Part shown: positions 50,296-60,638 of the stretch, one piece after another
How the letters are laid out: each line of letters opens with the position of its first letter
Position numbering within the stretch: the stretch's first letter is position 1
NCBI RefSeq assembly: GCF_000344155.1
Contig: NZ_BAOQ01000016.1
Coordinates: 58,136 to 122,135 of the forward strand
Length of the DNA stretch: 64,000 nt
Direction of reading: 5' to 3'
From: Gordonia paraffinivorans NBRC 108238
GTDB taxonomy: Bacteria > Actinomycetota > Actinomycetes > Mycobacteriales > Mycobacteriaceae
Position numbers and translations under genes: made by a program
The notes under the pieces: model-generated
Database searches by the model: none
What the model saw: the letters and a program-made list of their open reading frames with translations, nothing else
Told to the model about the DNA's origin: nothing

Positions 50296-52837
50296 GGGGC
50301 CCGGTGCGGGCGGCGCGGACCGCCGGCCACAGCGCCGCGAGCACACCCACGACCGCCGAGGCGACCAGCGTGATCACGATCAGCGTCCACGGGATCACCG
50401 GAGCGCCCAGGCCCCACTCCGCCAGTGTCCGGACCAGCGCCACGCCGATCAGCGTGCCCAGCACGACGCCCACCACCGCGCCGAAGATCGAGATGAGCAC
50501 CGACTCGAGGTAGATCGAGCGTCGGACCTGGCCGCGGACCATGCCGATCGCGCGCAGCATGCCGATCTCGCGCTTGCGCTCCACGACCGACAGCGCCAGC
50601 GTGTTGATGATGCCGAGCACCGCGATCAGCAGCGCGAGGCCGAGCATTGCGTAGAGGACACCGAGCATCTGGTCGATCTGCGACGAGATCTGACCCTTGA
50701 ACTGCTCGCGGTCCTGCACCTGCACGGTCAGGAACGCGGCGGTGGCGTCCTCGAGCCCGGTCCGCAACGCATCGAGGTCGGCGCCGGGCTCACCCTTGAC
50801 GAACACGGTGACGTCGAACCGCGCTGCGGGCGGCACGAGCCGGTCGTAGGCGGCCGCGCCGATGACCCACGGCTGCAACGCCTCGTTGTCGGCGTAGACG
50901 CCGGCGATGGGGACCTGGACCTCCGCACCGGTGGCGGAGGTGAACGTCAGCACCTGGCCGCGCTCCCACCCCTTCGTCGTCGCCGTGCGGTGGCTGATGA
51001 GCATGCCGTCGGCCGGCAGGTTCGACGACGCGCCGTCCTCCATGTCCATGATCGTCACGTCGTCGAGTCGTCCGCCGAGCGCCGCGAAGCCCTGCTCGGC
51101 CTTGTCCTCGACCTTGGCCTGCACCACCCCGAAGGACACGACCTCGCCGACACCCGGCACGCCCTGCGCGGCGGCGCTCACGGCCGGAGGGATCGGCTGC
51201 TGGTTGGTGCCCGTCAGGATGTAGTCGGCGGTGATGCCGGCGTCGATCGCATCGTCGACCGTGCCCTTGAAGGACTGGCCGAGCGTGCCGATGATCGCCA
51301 CCAGCATCAGGCCGAGAGTGAGGGCGAACGCCGTCGCGGCCGAACGTCGGGGGTTGCGGACGGCATTCGTGCGTGCGAGGCGACCGATGGCGCCGAACGG
51401 GGCGCCGATGATCCGGCCCAGCGCACCCACGAAGGGGCGGGACGCGGCCGGACCCACCAGGACGGCGGCCAGCACCGCACCGGCGGCTCCCAGGCCGACC
51501 GTGATGGCCGGCCCCTTGCCCTCGCCCGTCGCGCCAACGACGATCGCGACGATCGACGCGATGCCGATCACCGCGCCGGCGATCGTGCGGTAGCGCAACG
51601 ACGCCGACCCCTCGGCGGCCGACGCCCGCATCGCCTCCACCGGCGGCACACGGGCGGCCCGCACCGCCGGCACCCAGGCCGAGATCATCGTGACCACGAC
51701 GCCCACGAGGATGCCCGCGAGGATCGCACCCACCCCGACGTCCAGGTCGCCCTGCGGCAGGCCCGACGTCGCGGCGGTGAACGCCTTCAGCGCGGCGGCC
51801 AACCCGATGCCGATGCCCAGGCCGAGCACGCCGCCGATGATGCCGACGATCAGCGCCTCGAACAGCACCGACCGCGACACCTGCTGCCTGCTCGCACCGA
51901 CCGCTCGGAGCAGCGCGAACTCGCGATTGCGCTGCGCGACGATCATCGAGAAGGTGTTGTAGATGATGAACGTGCCCACCACGAGGCCGATCGCGGCGAA
52001 CGCCAGCAGGATGTACTGGAAGATCTGCAGGAACTCGTTGACCTGCTCCTTCTGGTCCGCGCGGACCTCGTCGCCGGTGCGCACGTCGTAGAGGTCGGCG
52101 GCCGGGCCGAGCGCGCCGATCACCCGCTCTTTCAGCTCGTCCGGCGTCACCCCCTCGACCGCGGACATGTCGACGGTCCCGACGTGCTTGCCGTCGGTGA
52201 ACAGCCGCGAGGCGGTGGCGGCGTCGAACTGCGCGTTGACGTACCCGCCGGTGGAGGTCGGCAGGTCGATCAGCCCGACGACGGTCACCTCGAGCGGGGC
52301 GGCGTTGCCCTGCCCGATCACGACCTTGGTCTTCGATCCGACGTCCAACCCGGCCGAGTCCGCCGCGGACTTGTTCAGCGCGATCTCACCGGCGTTCTCG
52401 GGTCCCCGGCCGCCGGGGATGATGCGCGACTCGTCGGGGTCGAGGGCCTCCTGCGGCGGAATCCAGGTGGAGCCGATGCTCGGCGCGCCACCGGTCTGGA
52501 TCGCCTTGCCGGCCGAGTCGGCGACCGTCACCAGGCCGGAGTTGTTGACGACGATCTTGTCGATGCCGAGCTGCTCGCGCTGTGCACGCAGCTGGTCGAC
52601 GACCTCGACGGGCACACCCGGCGACTGCCGGTCGGCCGGGGTCACCTCGACGGCGACTCCCTGTGCCGCGCTGTCGAAGATGTCGTTGAACGCCTTCGAG
52701 ATCGAGCTCGTGAACACGATCGAGCCGACGACGAATGTCGTGCCGAGGACGATCGAGAAGAGCGTGAGGAACAGACGGAGCTTGTGCGCCCGCAGGTTTC
52801 GGAGGGAAACCCGGCGCATCACCGATGACGACGCCAC
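50273..52837 (-). CDS. ABC transporter permease, FtsX/MacB type (two FtsX domains)
   Basis: An 854-residue permease. A helix at about 20-42 (LRLFLTLFSIVLGTTFVVGSI) is followed by an extracytoplasmic domain, a first FtsX domain (about 265-400, ILLAFAAIGLVVGTFIIYNTFSMIVAQRNREFALLRAVGAS), a second extracytoplasmic domain, and a C-terminal FtsX domain (about 725-850) containing LSVVERKREIGMLRAIGM. The two halves are related and may form the channel without a second subunit. It starts at GTG 52837 (or ATG 52819), 3 bases after the ATPase stop, so the two are translationally coupled. Systems of this kind act as mechanotransmitters or exporters of lipids, lipoproteins or antibiotics; the cargo is unknown. 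Confidence 0.88.
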   Translation of the reverse strand: MASSSVMRRVSLRNLRAHKLRLFLTLFSIVLGTTFVVGSIVFTSSISKAFNDIFDSAAQGVAVEVTPADRQSPGVPVEVVDQLRAQREQLGIDKIVVNNSGLVTVADSAGKAIQTGGAPSIGSTWIPPQEALDPDESRIIPGGRGPENAGEIALNKSAADSAGLDVGSKTKVVIGQGNAAPLEVTVVGLIDLPTSTGGYVNAQFDAATASRLFTDGKHVGTVDMSAVEGVTPDELKERVIGALGPAADLYDVRTGDEVRADQKEQVNEFLQIFQYILLAFAAIGLVVGTFIIYNTFSMIVAQRNREFALLRAVGASRQQVSRSVLFEALIVGIIGGVLGLGIGIGLAAALKAFTAATSGLPQGDLDVGVGAILAGILVGVVVTMISAWVPAVRAARVPPVEAMRASAAEGSASLRYRTIAGAVIGIASIVAIVVGATGEGKGPAITVGLGAAGAVLAAVLVGPAASRPFVGALGRIIGAPFGAIGRLARTNAVRNPRRSAATAFALTLGLMLVAIIGTLGQSFKGTVDDAIDAGITADYILTGTNQQPIPPAVSAAAQGVPGVGEVVSFGVVQAKVEDKAEQGFAALGGRLDDVTIMDMEDGASSNLPADGMLISHRTATTKGWERGQVLTFTSATGAEVQVPIAGVYADNEALQPWVIGAAAYDRLVPPAARFDVTVFVKGEPGADLDALRTGLEDATAAFLTVQVQDREQFKGQISSQIDQMLGVLYAMLGLALLIAVLGIINTLALSVVERKREIGMLRAIGMVRGQVRRSIYLESVLISIFGAVVGVVLGTLIGVALVRTLAEWGLGAPVIPWTLIVITLVASAVVGVLAALWPAVRAARTGPLEAIADL

Positions 52838-52840
52838 GGC

Positions 52841-53665
52841 TCAGAGGGTTCTGGCGGACTCGGCGGCGGTGGCCGGCTCGGTTGCGGGTGCGGGCACGTT
52901 GTCGAGGTTCTTCATGACCTCGAAGACGTCGTCGGCGCTCGGGCGCGACAACTCCTGCACGATCTGGCCGTCGGCGAGGAACACCACGCGGTCGGCGTAG
53001 GACGCGGCGCGCGGATCGTGCGTCACGATGACGACCGTCTGGCCGAACTCGTCGGTCGCGGCGCGCAGGATCGACAACACCTCGCCCGACGACCGCGAGT
53101 CGAGGTTGCCGGTCGGCTCGTCGCCGAAGATGATGGCCGGCTTGCCGATCAGCGCGCGGGCGCAGGCCACGCGCTGCTGCTGGCCGCCGGACAGCTCGCT
53201 GGGAAGGTGACCGAGACGATCGGTGATGCCGAGACGGTCGACGACCGCGTCGAACCACTCGGTGTCGACGGTCCGGCCGGCGATGTCGACCGGAAGGGTG
53301 ATGTTCTCCTTCGCGGTGAGGGTCGGGACGAGGTTGAAAGCCTGGAACACGAACCCGATCCGGTCGCGGCGCAGCATCGTCATCGCCTTGTCGCTCAGCG
53401 CGGTCAGGTCGGTGTCCCCGATGTACACCCGGCCCGAGGTGGCGACGTCGAGACCGGCGAGGCAGTGCATCAGCGTCGACTTGCCCGACCCCGACGGCCC
53501 CATGATCGCGGTGAACTCGCCGTCGCGGAACGTGATGGACACACCTTTGAGGGCCTCGACGGCCGTTTCGCCCGATCCGTACCGCTTGACCAGGTCCTCT
53601 GCACCCGCAGCCAGTCGATGGTTCGGCGTCCCGGCGTCGCGGGAGGCCGCATCAGTCGTCGTCAT
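52841..53665 (-). CDS. ABC transporter ATP-binding protein (MacB/LolD type)
   Basis: A 274-residue ATPase partner of the FtsX-type permease. Walker A GPSGSGKST, signature LSGGQQQRVACARAL, Walker B IIFGDEPTGNLD and the H-loop VIVTHDPRAAS are intact, so it should hydrolyse ATP. It starts at ATG 53665 with a GAGGGC ribosome site. The C-terminal 40 residues are Ala/Pro-rich and outside the fold. The pair forms an operon of its own. No sensor kinase or resistance gene adjoins it to suggest bacitracin-type resistance. Confidence 0.92.
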   Translation of the reverse strand: MTTTDAASRDAGTPNHRLAAGAEDLVKRYGSGETAVEALKGVSITFRDGEFTAIMGPSGSGKSTLMHCLAGLDVATSGRVYIGDTDLTALSDKAMTMLRRDRIGFVFQAFNLVPTLTAKENITLPVDIAGRTVDTEWFDAVVDRLGITDRLGHLPSELSGGQQQRVACARALIGKPAIIFGDEPTGNLDSRSSGEVLSILRAATDEFGQTVVIVTHDPRAASYADRVVFLADGQIVQELSRPSADDVFEVMKNLDNVPAPATEPATAAESARTL

Positions 53666-53791
53666 GCCCTCAACGGTGCCAAATCCGCGGCCGAATGGCC
53701 ATCAGGTGAGTCCCTGACTTGACCCTGAAGCGACATTTGTCTCGATCGAGGTCTCTCGGGAACCCATCGGCCGCCGGGCGCTGCACGAACG

Positions 53792-54799
53792 CTACTTGGG
53801 GAGCTGCAACTCGAACGAGTGGACGCGGGTCGGCGATCCGGCGGTCTGCGACACGACGAGCACCGTCCGGGACCGGGCCTTGGCGAACGGGGTGTCGGGG
53901 TGCCAGTTGCCCCAGGCCAGCCCCGACATGTCACCGGCGGCCAGTCGCGGCGTCGCCGCGGTGCTGAAGACGCGACGCTTGGTCATCGCCTTCTCCTTGC
54001 CCGTCAGCTTGTGCTTGCCGGCGACGCCGGTGGCGCCACGGGTGGTGGCCCAGTAGATGCTCGCCAGTCGACCGGCGCCGCGTTCGAGGACGAGGAAGTC
54101 GGTGCCGTTGATCGCCAGCACGTCGGCGGCGACCTTGTCGGCGTCGGTCCGATAGACGAACTCGCGGTTGGGCTTGCCGAAGGTCAGCAGGCGTGCCGAG
54201 GTGCGTGCGTCCTGCTTGAGGCCGCCCGCGGTGATCACCGAAATCTGCCCCTGGGGGCCGACGGCGAGGCCGGTCAGGCCGCGCTGGCCGGCAACCCCGG
54301 ACTTCGCCGCGGGGCGCCATGCGGCAGGCAGCGGCAGGTCGCGGATGAACTGTCCGATCGGACCGATCTGGCGGACGAACTGATTACCGCCGCCGCTCAC
54401 GACGGTGTAGCCGCCGTTGCTCTTGCGGATGCCCTCGAACTGGGCGGTGCCGGGCAGCTGCGGGATGAACCAGGGACCGAGGACGGTGCCCCCGCCGGTG
54501 ATGGCGGGGGAACCGACGAACGATGCGGTCTCCGAGGAGTACCCGATGTGCGCGTCGAAGAACCTCGGCGGCAGGGCGTCCTCGGCGATGAGGACGTACC
54601 GGCCGTTGCCGGTCCGGTCCAGTCCGGTGATCTGGTTGAACGTCGGGACGAAGGTTCCGAGCGACGTCGAGTCCGTGTAGAACGCACTGACGCCGGCACC
54701 GGAAGCCGGTGTGGCGGAAGCGGGTTGGACTCCGAGTGCCGAGGACAACCCCAGCACCAGAGCTCCGGCGATCGTGGCCCCCCACAGGCGTGGTCTCAT
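53792..54799 (-). CDS. Secreted esterase-like/phytase-like beta-propeller protein
   Basis: A 335-residue exported protein. The signal peptide (MRPRLWGATIAGALVLGLSS, ending near ASATPA) leads to a domain with propeller-like strands of the phytase-like family. Landmarks are FNQITGLDRTGNGRYVLIAEDA, IGYSSETASFVGSPAITGGG, RGLTGLAVGPQGQISVITAGG and TDFLVLERGAGRLASIYW. ATG 54799 is chosen; a TATCGT box ends 7 bases upstream, giving a leaderless message, and the GTG three codons earlier would overlap that box. It sits between the ABC ATPase and pckA on the same strand. The substrate is unknown; family members are annotated as esterase-like but little studied. Confidence 0.75.
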   Translation of the reverse strand: MRPRLWGATIAGALVLGLSSALGVQPASATPASGAGVSAFYTDSTSLGTFVPTFNQITGLDRTGNGRYVLIAEDALPPRFFDAHIGYSSETASFVGSPAITGGGTVLGPWFIPQLPGTAQFEGIRKSNGGYTVVSGGGNQFVRQIGPIGQFIRDLPLPAAWRPAAKSGVAGQRGLTGLAVGPQGQISVITAGGLKQDARTSARLLTFGKPNREFVYRTDADKVAADVLAINGTDFLVLERGAGRLASIYWATTRGATGVAGKHKLTGKEKAMTKRRVFSTAATPRLAAGDMSGLAWGNWHPDTPFAKARSRTVLVVSQTAGSPTRVHSFELQLPK

Positions 54800-54806
54800 G
54801 AGGGGC

Positions 54807-54812
54807 ACGATA
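54807..54812 (-). promoter_or_regulatory. -10 box, leaderless promoter of the phytase-like gene
   Basis: On the minus strand TATCGT ends 7 bases before ATG 54799. It overlaps the alternative GTG. Confidence 0.4.
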
Positions 54813-54861
54813 CCTCACGCGTCACATCAGCCACATGTCGAACCGACGGACCGGTCACCGC

Positions 54862-56688
<1,827 letters not shown>

Positions 56689-56711
56689 CGGTGGGGCCTC
56701 CTGGCGAACGT

Positions 56712-56732
56712 GTGACCAGCTGAGATGGTCAC
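56712..56732. promoter_or_regulatory. Inverted repeat just upstream of pckA
   Basis: GTGACC and GGTCAC are separated by 9 bases, 24 bases before the pckA ATG. The arms resemble a CRP-type site but the spacing is longer than the usual 6. Confidence 0.4.
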
Positions 56733-56835
56733 CTTTCAGTCGTCTGGTCATCCAGGATACGTGCACCGAGCGCCCGCTAGGTCGCCGGGGCTTGGACTGC
56801 GGTTTTTCCCACATTTCGCAGATCAGGACCAAAGT

Positions 56836-56862
56836 CCCTACTGCGTCAGGCCCTACTGCGTC
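56836..56862. repeat. Pair of 12-bp direct repeats upstream of pckA
   Basis: CCCTACTGCGTC occurs twice (56836-56847 and 56851-56862), 15 bases apart. They lie about 150 bases ahead of the pckA start and 37 bases past the end of the gene at 56900. They may be an activator or repressor site for pckA. Confidence 0.5.
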
Positions 56863-56899
56863 GCCACAGTGGTGGGCGGCGCCTTCCCCCGAGCCGATG

Positions 56900-57310
56900 T
56901 CAGCCGATCCGCCCGGAGTCGCCCGGGATCCATCTCCCGGTCTCCGGATCGAGCACCGCCGAGCTGAACTCCCCGTCGGAGCCGATCTCGGTGATCTTGT
57001 CGACCTGGCCGTCGCGATCGCTGTCGGTGTAGACGGTGAACCCGTCCGGGCCGTTGCGGGTCAGGGAGTCGTTGACACCGTCGTCGTCGGTGTCCACCTC
57101 GGCCGGCCCGAGGTCCCAGATCCGCCCTTCCTCGTGCATCCACAGGTGATCGTCGAGATCGTCGGCGGGCGGTCCGGGGCGGATCGCGGCGACCGTCTCG
57201 AAGACCGGATCGAAGCCGATCGACCCGAGGGGATCGGTGTGCGCCTCACCGGGGTCGCCGGGTCCGCGGAGCGGTTCACCCGGACCGAGGCCGTCGAAGA
57301 TCGAGTCCAT
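56900..57310 (-). CDS. Acidic protein with DxDxDG calcium-binding-like loops
   Basis: A 136-residue, strongly acidic, apparently soluble protein without a signal peptide. Its C-terminal half has two calcium-loop-like motifs, [13 protein letters not shown] and [13 protein letters not shown], each with the DxDxDG pattern of thrombospondin-type-3/EF-hand-like sites. A third degenerate unit follows ([12 protein letters not shown]). ATG 57310 lies 5 bases after the stop of the pseudo-GTPase gene, so it is the third gene of that operon. Proteins with this C-terminal pattern are common and uncharacterised in Gordonia and Rhodococcus. Calcium binding is predicted only from the motif. Confidence 0.75.
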   Translation of the reverse strand: MDSIFDGLGPGEPLRGPGDPGEAHTDPLGSIGFDPVFETVAAIRPGPPADDLDDHLWMHEEGRIWDLGPAEVDTDDDGVNDSLTRNGPDGFTVYTDSDRDGQVDKITEIGSDGEFSSAVLDPETGRWIPGDSGRIG

Positions 57311-57315
57311 CGGGT

Positions 57316-58773
57316 TCACCTGTTCCCATCGTCGTCGCCGGAGTCGTTCCCGCCGACCGGGTCGGTCCACATCCGGTCGACGAGAGCGGTCAGGTCGCGA
57401 TGCACCGCCCGGGCACGCTCGGCCCGTTGCCGCTCCCGCCCGGCAACGGCGCCGCCGCGCAACCGCCGCACGGACTCGTCGATCCTGGCCACCTGCTCGT
57501 CGACGCGTCGCGCGCGTCGCTCGTACGCCCGGCCGATCTGGCCGGCGATGGCGGTCTCGGCCGCCGCGACCCGCAGGCCGAGCTGATGGTCGAGAGCAGC
57601 GCGCGCGGCCGCGAGTTGCTCGGCGTCGCGCGCCGCCCGCCCGGCCCGGTCGAGTGCGCCGCGTCGGACGCGGATGATCCAGGCCGCCACCGCCACCCCC
57701 AACAGCAATGTGAGCGGCATGCTGATCCACTGCAGGGTCTGCACCGACGCCATCGGGGCCACGACGAGGCGCCCCACGCCCAGGCCGGTCGACGCGCCGA
57801 TGACGACCAGCAGCGCGTCCTCGGCACCGGTGCGACGGCGCCTCGCCGCCCCGTCGGCGGGCAGCGGGGTCTCGGTCCACGGCGGCCGCGCCGCCGGCTC
57901 GGGGTCGAGACCGACGAGCGTGGTCGCGGAGACCTCGTCGATCCTCTCGTCGGTGGCGCGTTGCAGGCGGGTGGACAGCTCCGACCAGCGCTGCTGCAGC
58001 CATTCCCGGTGCCGGGTGCCGGGCGCGGAGTCGGCGGCGAGCGCCGACAGTTCGCGGACCCCGGCGGTCAGGTCTGCCGCCGACTGGGCGCGGGCACGTG
58101 CCAGGCCGGCCCGCAGTGCGGCGAGCCGGTCCGGCCGTCCGCGGTCGCGTCCGGCAAGCAGCTCGCGACGCCGCGCGAGCAGGTCGTCGAGACCGTCTCC
58201 GTCCGCCGCCGCGGGGGCCTCCGGGCAGAGGAGGTGTTCGACGGCGCCGATGCCCGCGGACACTCGGGCGCGTGCGTCGCGCACGGTCGCCGGGGCGTCG
58301 AGCGCCTGCCGGATCCAGGAGATCAACTCGTCGACGCCCGATTCGTCGGCGGCGCCGCCGAGCGCCGCGGCCGCCGACACCCCGAAGACGGGCAGGGTGC
58401 CGAACGGGTCGAGGCTCTTGCGGTGGGCACGCACGACGCGCGGCCACTCCCAGAACGCGTCGATGCGGCTGCACACCAACGCGACGGTCCCGACGCGGGC
58501 TCGCGCACCGTCGAGCAGACGCTTCTCCTCCTCGCCCACCGACGACGACGGGTCGACGACGATCACGGCCACGCCCGGCGCCGGCCGATCGGCGGACTCC
58601 GCGGTGTCGCGGGCACGGAAATCGAGGTCGGCGGCGAGGGAACGACACGCCTCGACGAGGGTGCGGACCCCGACACCCTCGGTCCCCAGGACCAGCACCG
58701 CGTCGCCGGACCGTACCCGCCGTGCGTCGAACCCGGTGAGGTCACGGGCCGCGTCGAGGAAGTCGGCACTCAT
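57316..58773 (-). CDS. Dynamin/Era-like protein with degenerate P-loop and two membrane helices (Rv0210 type)
   Basis: A 485-residue protein. Residues 1-150 look like a GTPase domain. The G1 position reads VLVLGTEGVGVRTLVEA, where the essential lysine is replaced by arginine at a shifted place. G3 reads VIVVDPSSS, G4 reads ALVCSRIDAF (NKxD to SRID) and G5 reads GVSAA. A long helical, Ala/Arg-rich segment follows (170-310), then two helices (about 328-350 and 352-375) and a C-terminal coiled-coil-like tail. Layout and size recall membrane-acting dynamin-like proteins. It overlaps the upstream gene by four bases (ATGA). By position it corresponds to Rv0210. Loss of GTP binding is inferred from the motif only. 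Confidence 0.75.
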   Translation of the reverse strand: MSADFLDAARDLTGFDARRVRSGDAVLVLGTEGVGVRTLVEACRSLAADLDFRARDTAESADRPAPGVAVIVVDPSSSVGEEEKRLLDGARARVGTVALVCSRIDAFWEWPRVVRAHRKSLDPFGTLPVFGVSAAAALGGAADESGVDELISWIRQALDAPATVRDARARVSAGIGAVEHLLCPEAPAAADGDGLDDLLARRRELLAGRDRGRPDRLAALRAGLARARAQSAADLTAGVRELSALAADSAPGTRHREWLQQRWSELSTRLQRATDERIDEVSATTLVGLDPEPAARPPWTETPLPADGAARRRRTGAEDALLVVIGASTGLGVGRLVVAPMASVQTLQWISMPLTLLLGVAVAAWIIRVRRGALDRAGRAARDAEQLAAARAALDHQLGLRVAAAETAIAGQIGRAYERRARRVDEQVARIDESVRRLRGGAVAGRERQRAERARAVHRDLTALVDRMWTDPVGGNDSGDDDGNR

Positions 58774-59669
58774 GCGACACCTCCCGTCGCGAGCAGCCGT
58801 TCCGCCCCGTCACGGTCCAGCCCCCGGGCCGCCGCGCGTTCGAGTTCGGCACGGATCTCGTCCTCGCGCCTGCGGCGGACCAGCGCCACCCGCTCACCGA
58901 TGGGACCGGCCAGATCGTGCACACCGCTCAACGCATGCAGCGTCCGGTTGAGAGAAGCAGCGTCGGCGGCGTCGGACCCCTCCGCCAGCAGCGACAACGC
59001 CGTGTCGACGCCGAACGCGTCGATCCGTCGCAGCAGGGCCTCGCGGACGGCCCGTTCGGCCGATCCCGGGCGTCCCACGAGGAACCGGCCGGCCATCGAG
59101 GGCATCTCGGCGCCCGCGGCCGCCAGTTCCGTCAGCGCGGTGAACATCCGGTCGTCGAGGTCGGCGCAGGCGAGCAGCTGCGAGACGACGTGGACTGGGG
59201 TGCCCAGCCGCGTCGACCAGCGCCGGGCCACGGCGACCGCGGTGTCCCAGTCCGGATGGGTGTCGGCCTTGCCCAGGACGACGAGGGTGCGGTCGGCGGG
59301 AGCCGACCGCAGCAGGTCGTGGTCGGCGTGACGCGGCGGGCCCGCCAGCACGAGGACCCACAGGTCGGCGTCGGCGTCGGCCCCCGCCCCGTCCGCGGGT
59401 CCGGTCGCCGTGAGGCGCAGGCGCTCGCGCAGCGCCCGCACCATCGTGTCGCGGCCGGTTCCGGGGCGTCCGATGACGTGTGCGTGCAGCGGGCGCAGGA
59501 AGCGGCACCCGGCGGCGTCGAGGATCGGGACCAGCGGTGACGCCGGATCGACGAGACGGGCGAGTTCTCCTCGTTCGGCGGCGCCGGACAGCGCGGACGA
59601 CGCGCCCGCGTCCGGCCACCCCTCGGGTGCCGGGCCGGCCGGCCTCACCACGCTGCCCCCACGACTCAT
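58770..59669 (-). CDS. Soluble GTPase-like protein with degenerate P-loop (Rv0209 type)
   Basis: A 299-residue protein that opens the operon. The core resembles a GTPase with AHVIGRPGTGRDTMVRALRERL in the P-loop position (GxxGxGRD; the lysine is missing), LWVLVLAGP as G3, and LVVLGKADTHPDWD as G4. No membrane helix is seen. Its stop overlaps the next start (ATGA), which suggests the two proteins work as a pair, as tandem dynamin-like proteins do. ATG 59669 with GGGAAGGGC is chosen; GTG 59690 is an alternative. The function is unknown. Confidence 0.72.
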   Translation of the reverse strand: MSRGGSVVRPAGPAPEGWPDAGASSALSGAAERGELARLVDPASPLVPILDAAGCRFLRPLHAHVIGRPGTGRDTMVRALRERLRLTATGPADGAGADADADLWVLVLAGPPRHADHDLLRSAPADRTLVVLGKADTHPDWDTAVAVARRWSTRLGTPVHVVSQLLACADLDDRMFTALTELAAAGAEMPSMAGRFLVGRPGSAERAVREALLRRIDAFGVDTALSLLAEGSDAADAASLNRTLHALSGVHDLAGPIGERVALVRRRREDEIRAELERAAARGLDRDGAERLLATGGVA

Positions 59670-59849
59670 GCCCTTCCCGGGCTCTGTCACCCGGCCGTTG
59701 TGCTGTCCTCGCCTGCGTGTTCCGCGGCTGGCCCGAGATTAATCGTGTTTCGCCCCACCGGCCGGTCGTCGTCCACACCCCCTGCCGACCCCGGTCGGCG
59801 GACAGAACTTTGCGGACACGATCACCCGCGACTTCGTGTGACGCCGTCC

Positions 59850-60638
59850 ATGCGCAACGATGGAGCTGTGAACAACAGCGCTGACAGGTCGCGGCTGTAC
59901 CCCCGCGTGACGAGTTTCCGTTTCCGCCGGGGCACCCTGACTGCCGGACAGCAACGCAACTGGGACAACCTCTGGCCCGTGCTCGGCCGAGACCTCCAGA
60001 CCGGCGCCGAACGCATTCCCGAGCCGCAACTCGACCTCGACGCCCACTTCGGACGCACCGCCCCGAAGGTCCTCGAGATCGGCTCCGGCACGGGTGTGTC
60101 GACCGCGGCGATGGCCGCCGAGGAACCCGACGTGGACGTCCTCGCCGTTGAGGTCTACAAGCCCGGCCTCGCGCAGCTCCTCGGCCTCATCGGCCGCAAC
60201 GGCCTGACCAACGTCCGCCTCATCCGCGGCGACGCGACGGTGGTGTTGCGGGAGCTCATCCCGTCGTCGAGCCTGACCGGGATCCGGCTGTTCTTCCCGG
60301 ACCCGTGGCCCAAGAAGCGTCATCACAAGCGGCGTTTCGTCCAGACGGGCACACTCGAGTTGATGGCCGACCGCCTCGTCCCCGGCGGGGTGCTCCACAT
60401 CGCGACCGACCACGCGGACTACGCGGAGTGGATCGCCGAGAAGCTCGCGACCCAGAACCCCGATCGTCCGCACGTCGTCCAGCTGACCCGCGAGTCCCCG
60501 ATTCTGCTGGAACGCCCGACGACGAAGTTCGAGGGTCGTGCGGAGCAGGAGGGCCGGCGCGTCAACGAGTTCGTCTACACGCGACCCATCCCGCCGGCGT
60601 CCCCCTCCGGCGACGACCCCGACGGGAGCCCGTCATGA
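59850..60638 (+). CDS. trmB: tRNA (guanine-N7)-methyltransferase TrmB
   Basis: A 262-residue SAM-dependent enzyme that makes m7G46 in tRNA. SAM motif I is VLEIGSGTGVSTAAMA, followed by VLAVEVYKPGLAQLL. The TrmB hallmark RLFFPDPWPKKRHHKRRFVQ and the later ATDHADYAEWIAEKL and TKFEGRAEQEGRRVNEFVYTRP are intact. The start is uncertain: ATG 59850 or GTG 59868, the latter with GGAG closely in front. It overlaps the NYN-domain gene by four bases (ATGA), so the two are translationally coupled. Confidence 0.94.
   Translation: MRNDGAVNNSADRSRLYPRVTSFRFRRGTLTAGQQRNWDNLWPVLGRDLQTGAERIPEPQLDLDAHFGRTAPKVLEIGSGTGVSTAAMAAEEPDVDVLAVEVYKPGLAQLLGLIGRNGLTNVRLIRGDATVVLRELIPSSSLTGIRLFFPDPWPKKRHHKRRFVQTGTLELMADRLVPGGVLHIATDHADYAEWIAEKLATQNPDRPHVVQLTRESPILLERPTTKFEGRAEQEGRRVNEFVYTRPIPPASPSGDDPDGSPS

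Noticed and set aside
56712..56732. A standard CRP site upstream of pckA.
   Set aside because: The spacer between GTGACC and GGTCAC is 9 rather than the expected 6 for TGTGA-N6-TCACA, so only a generic inverted repeat is claimed.
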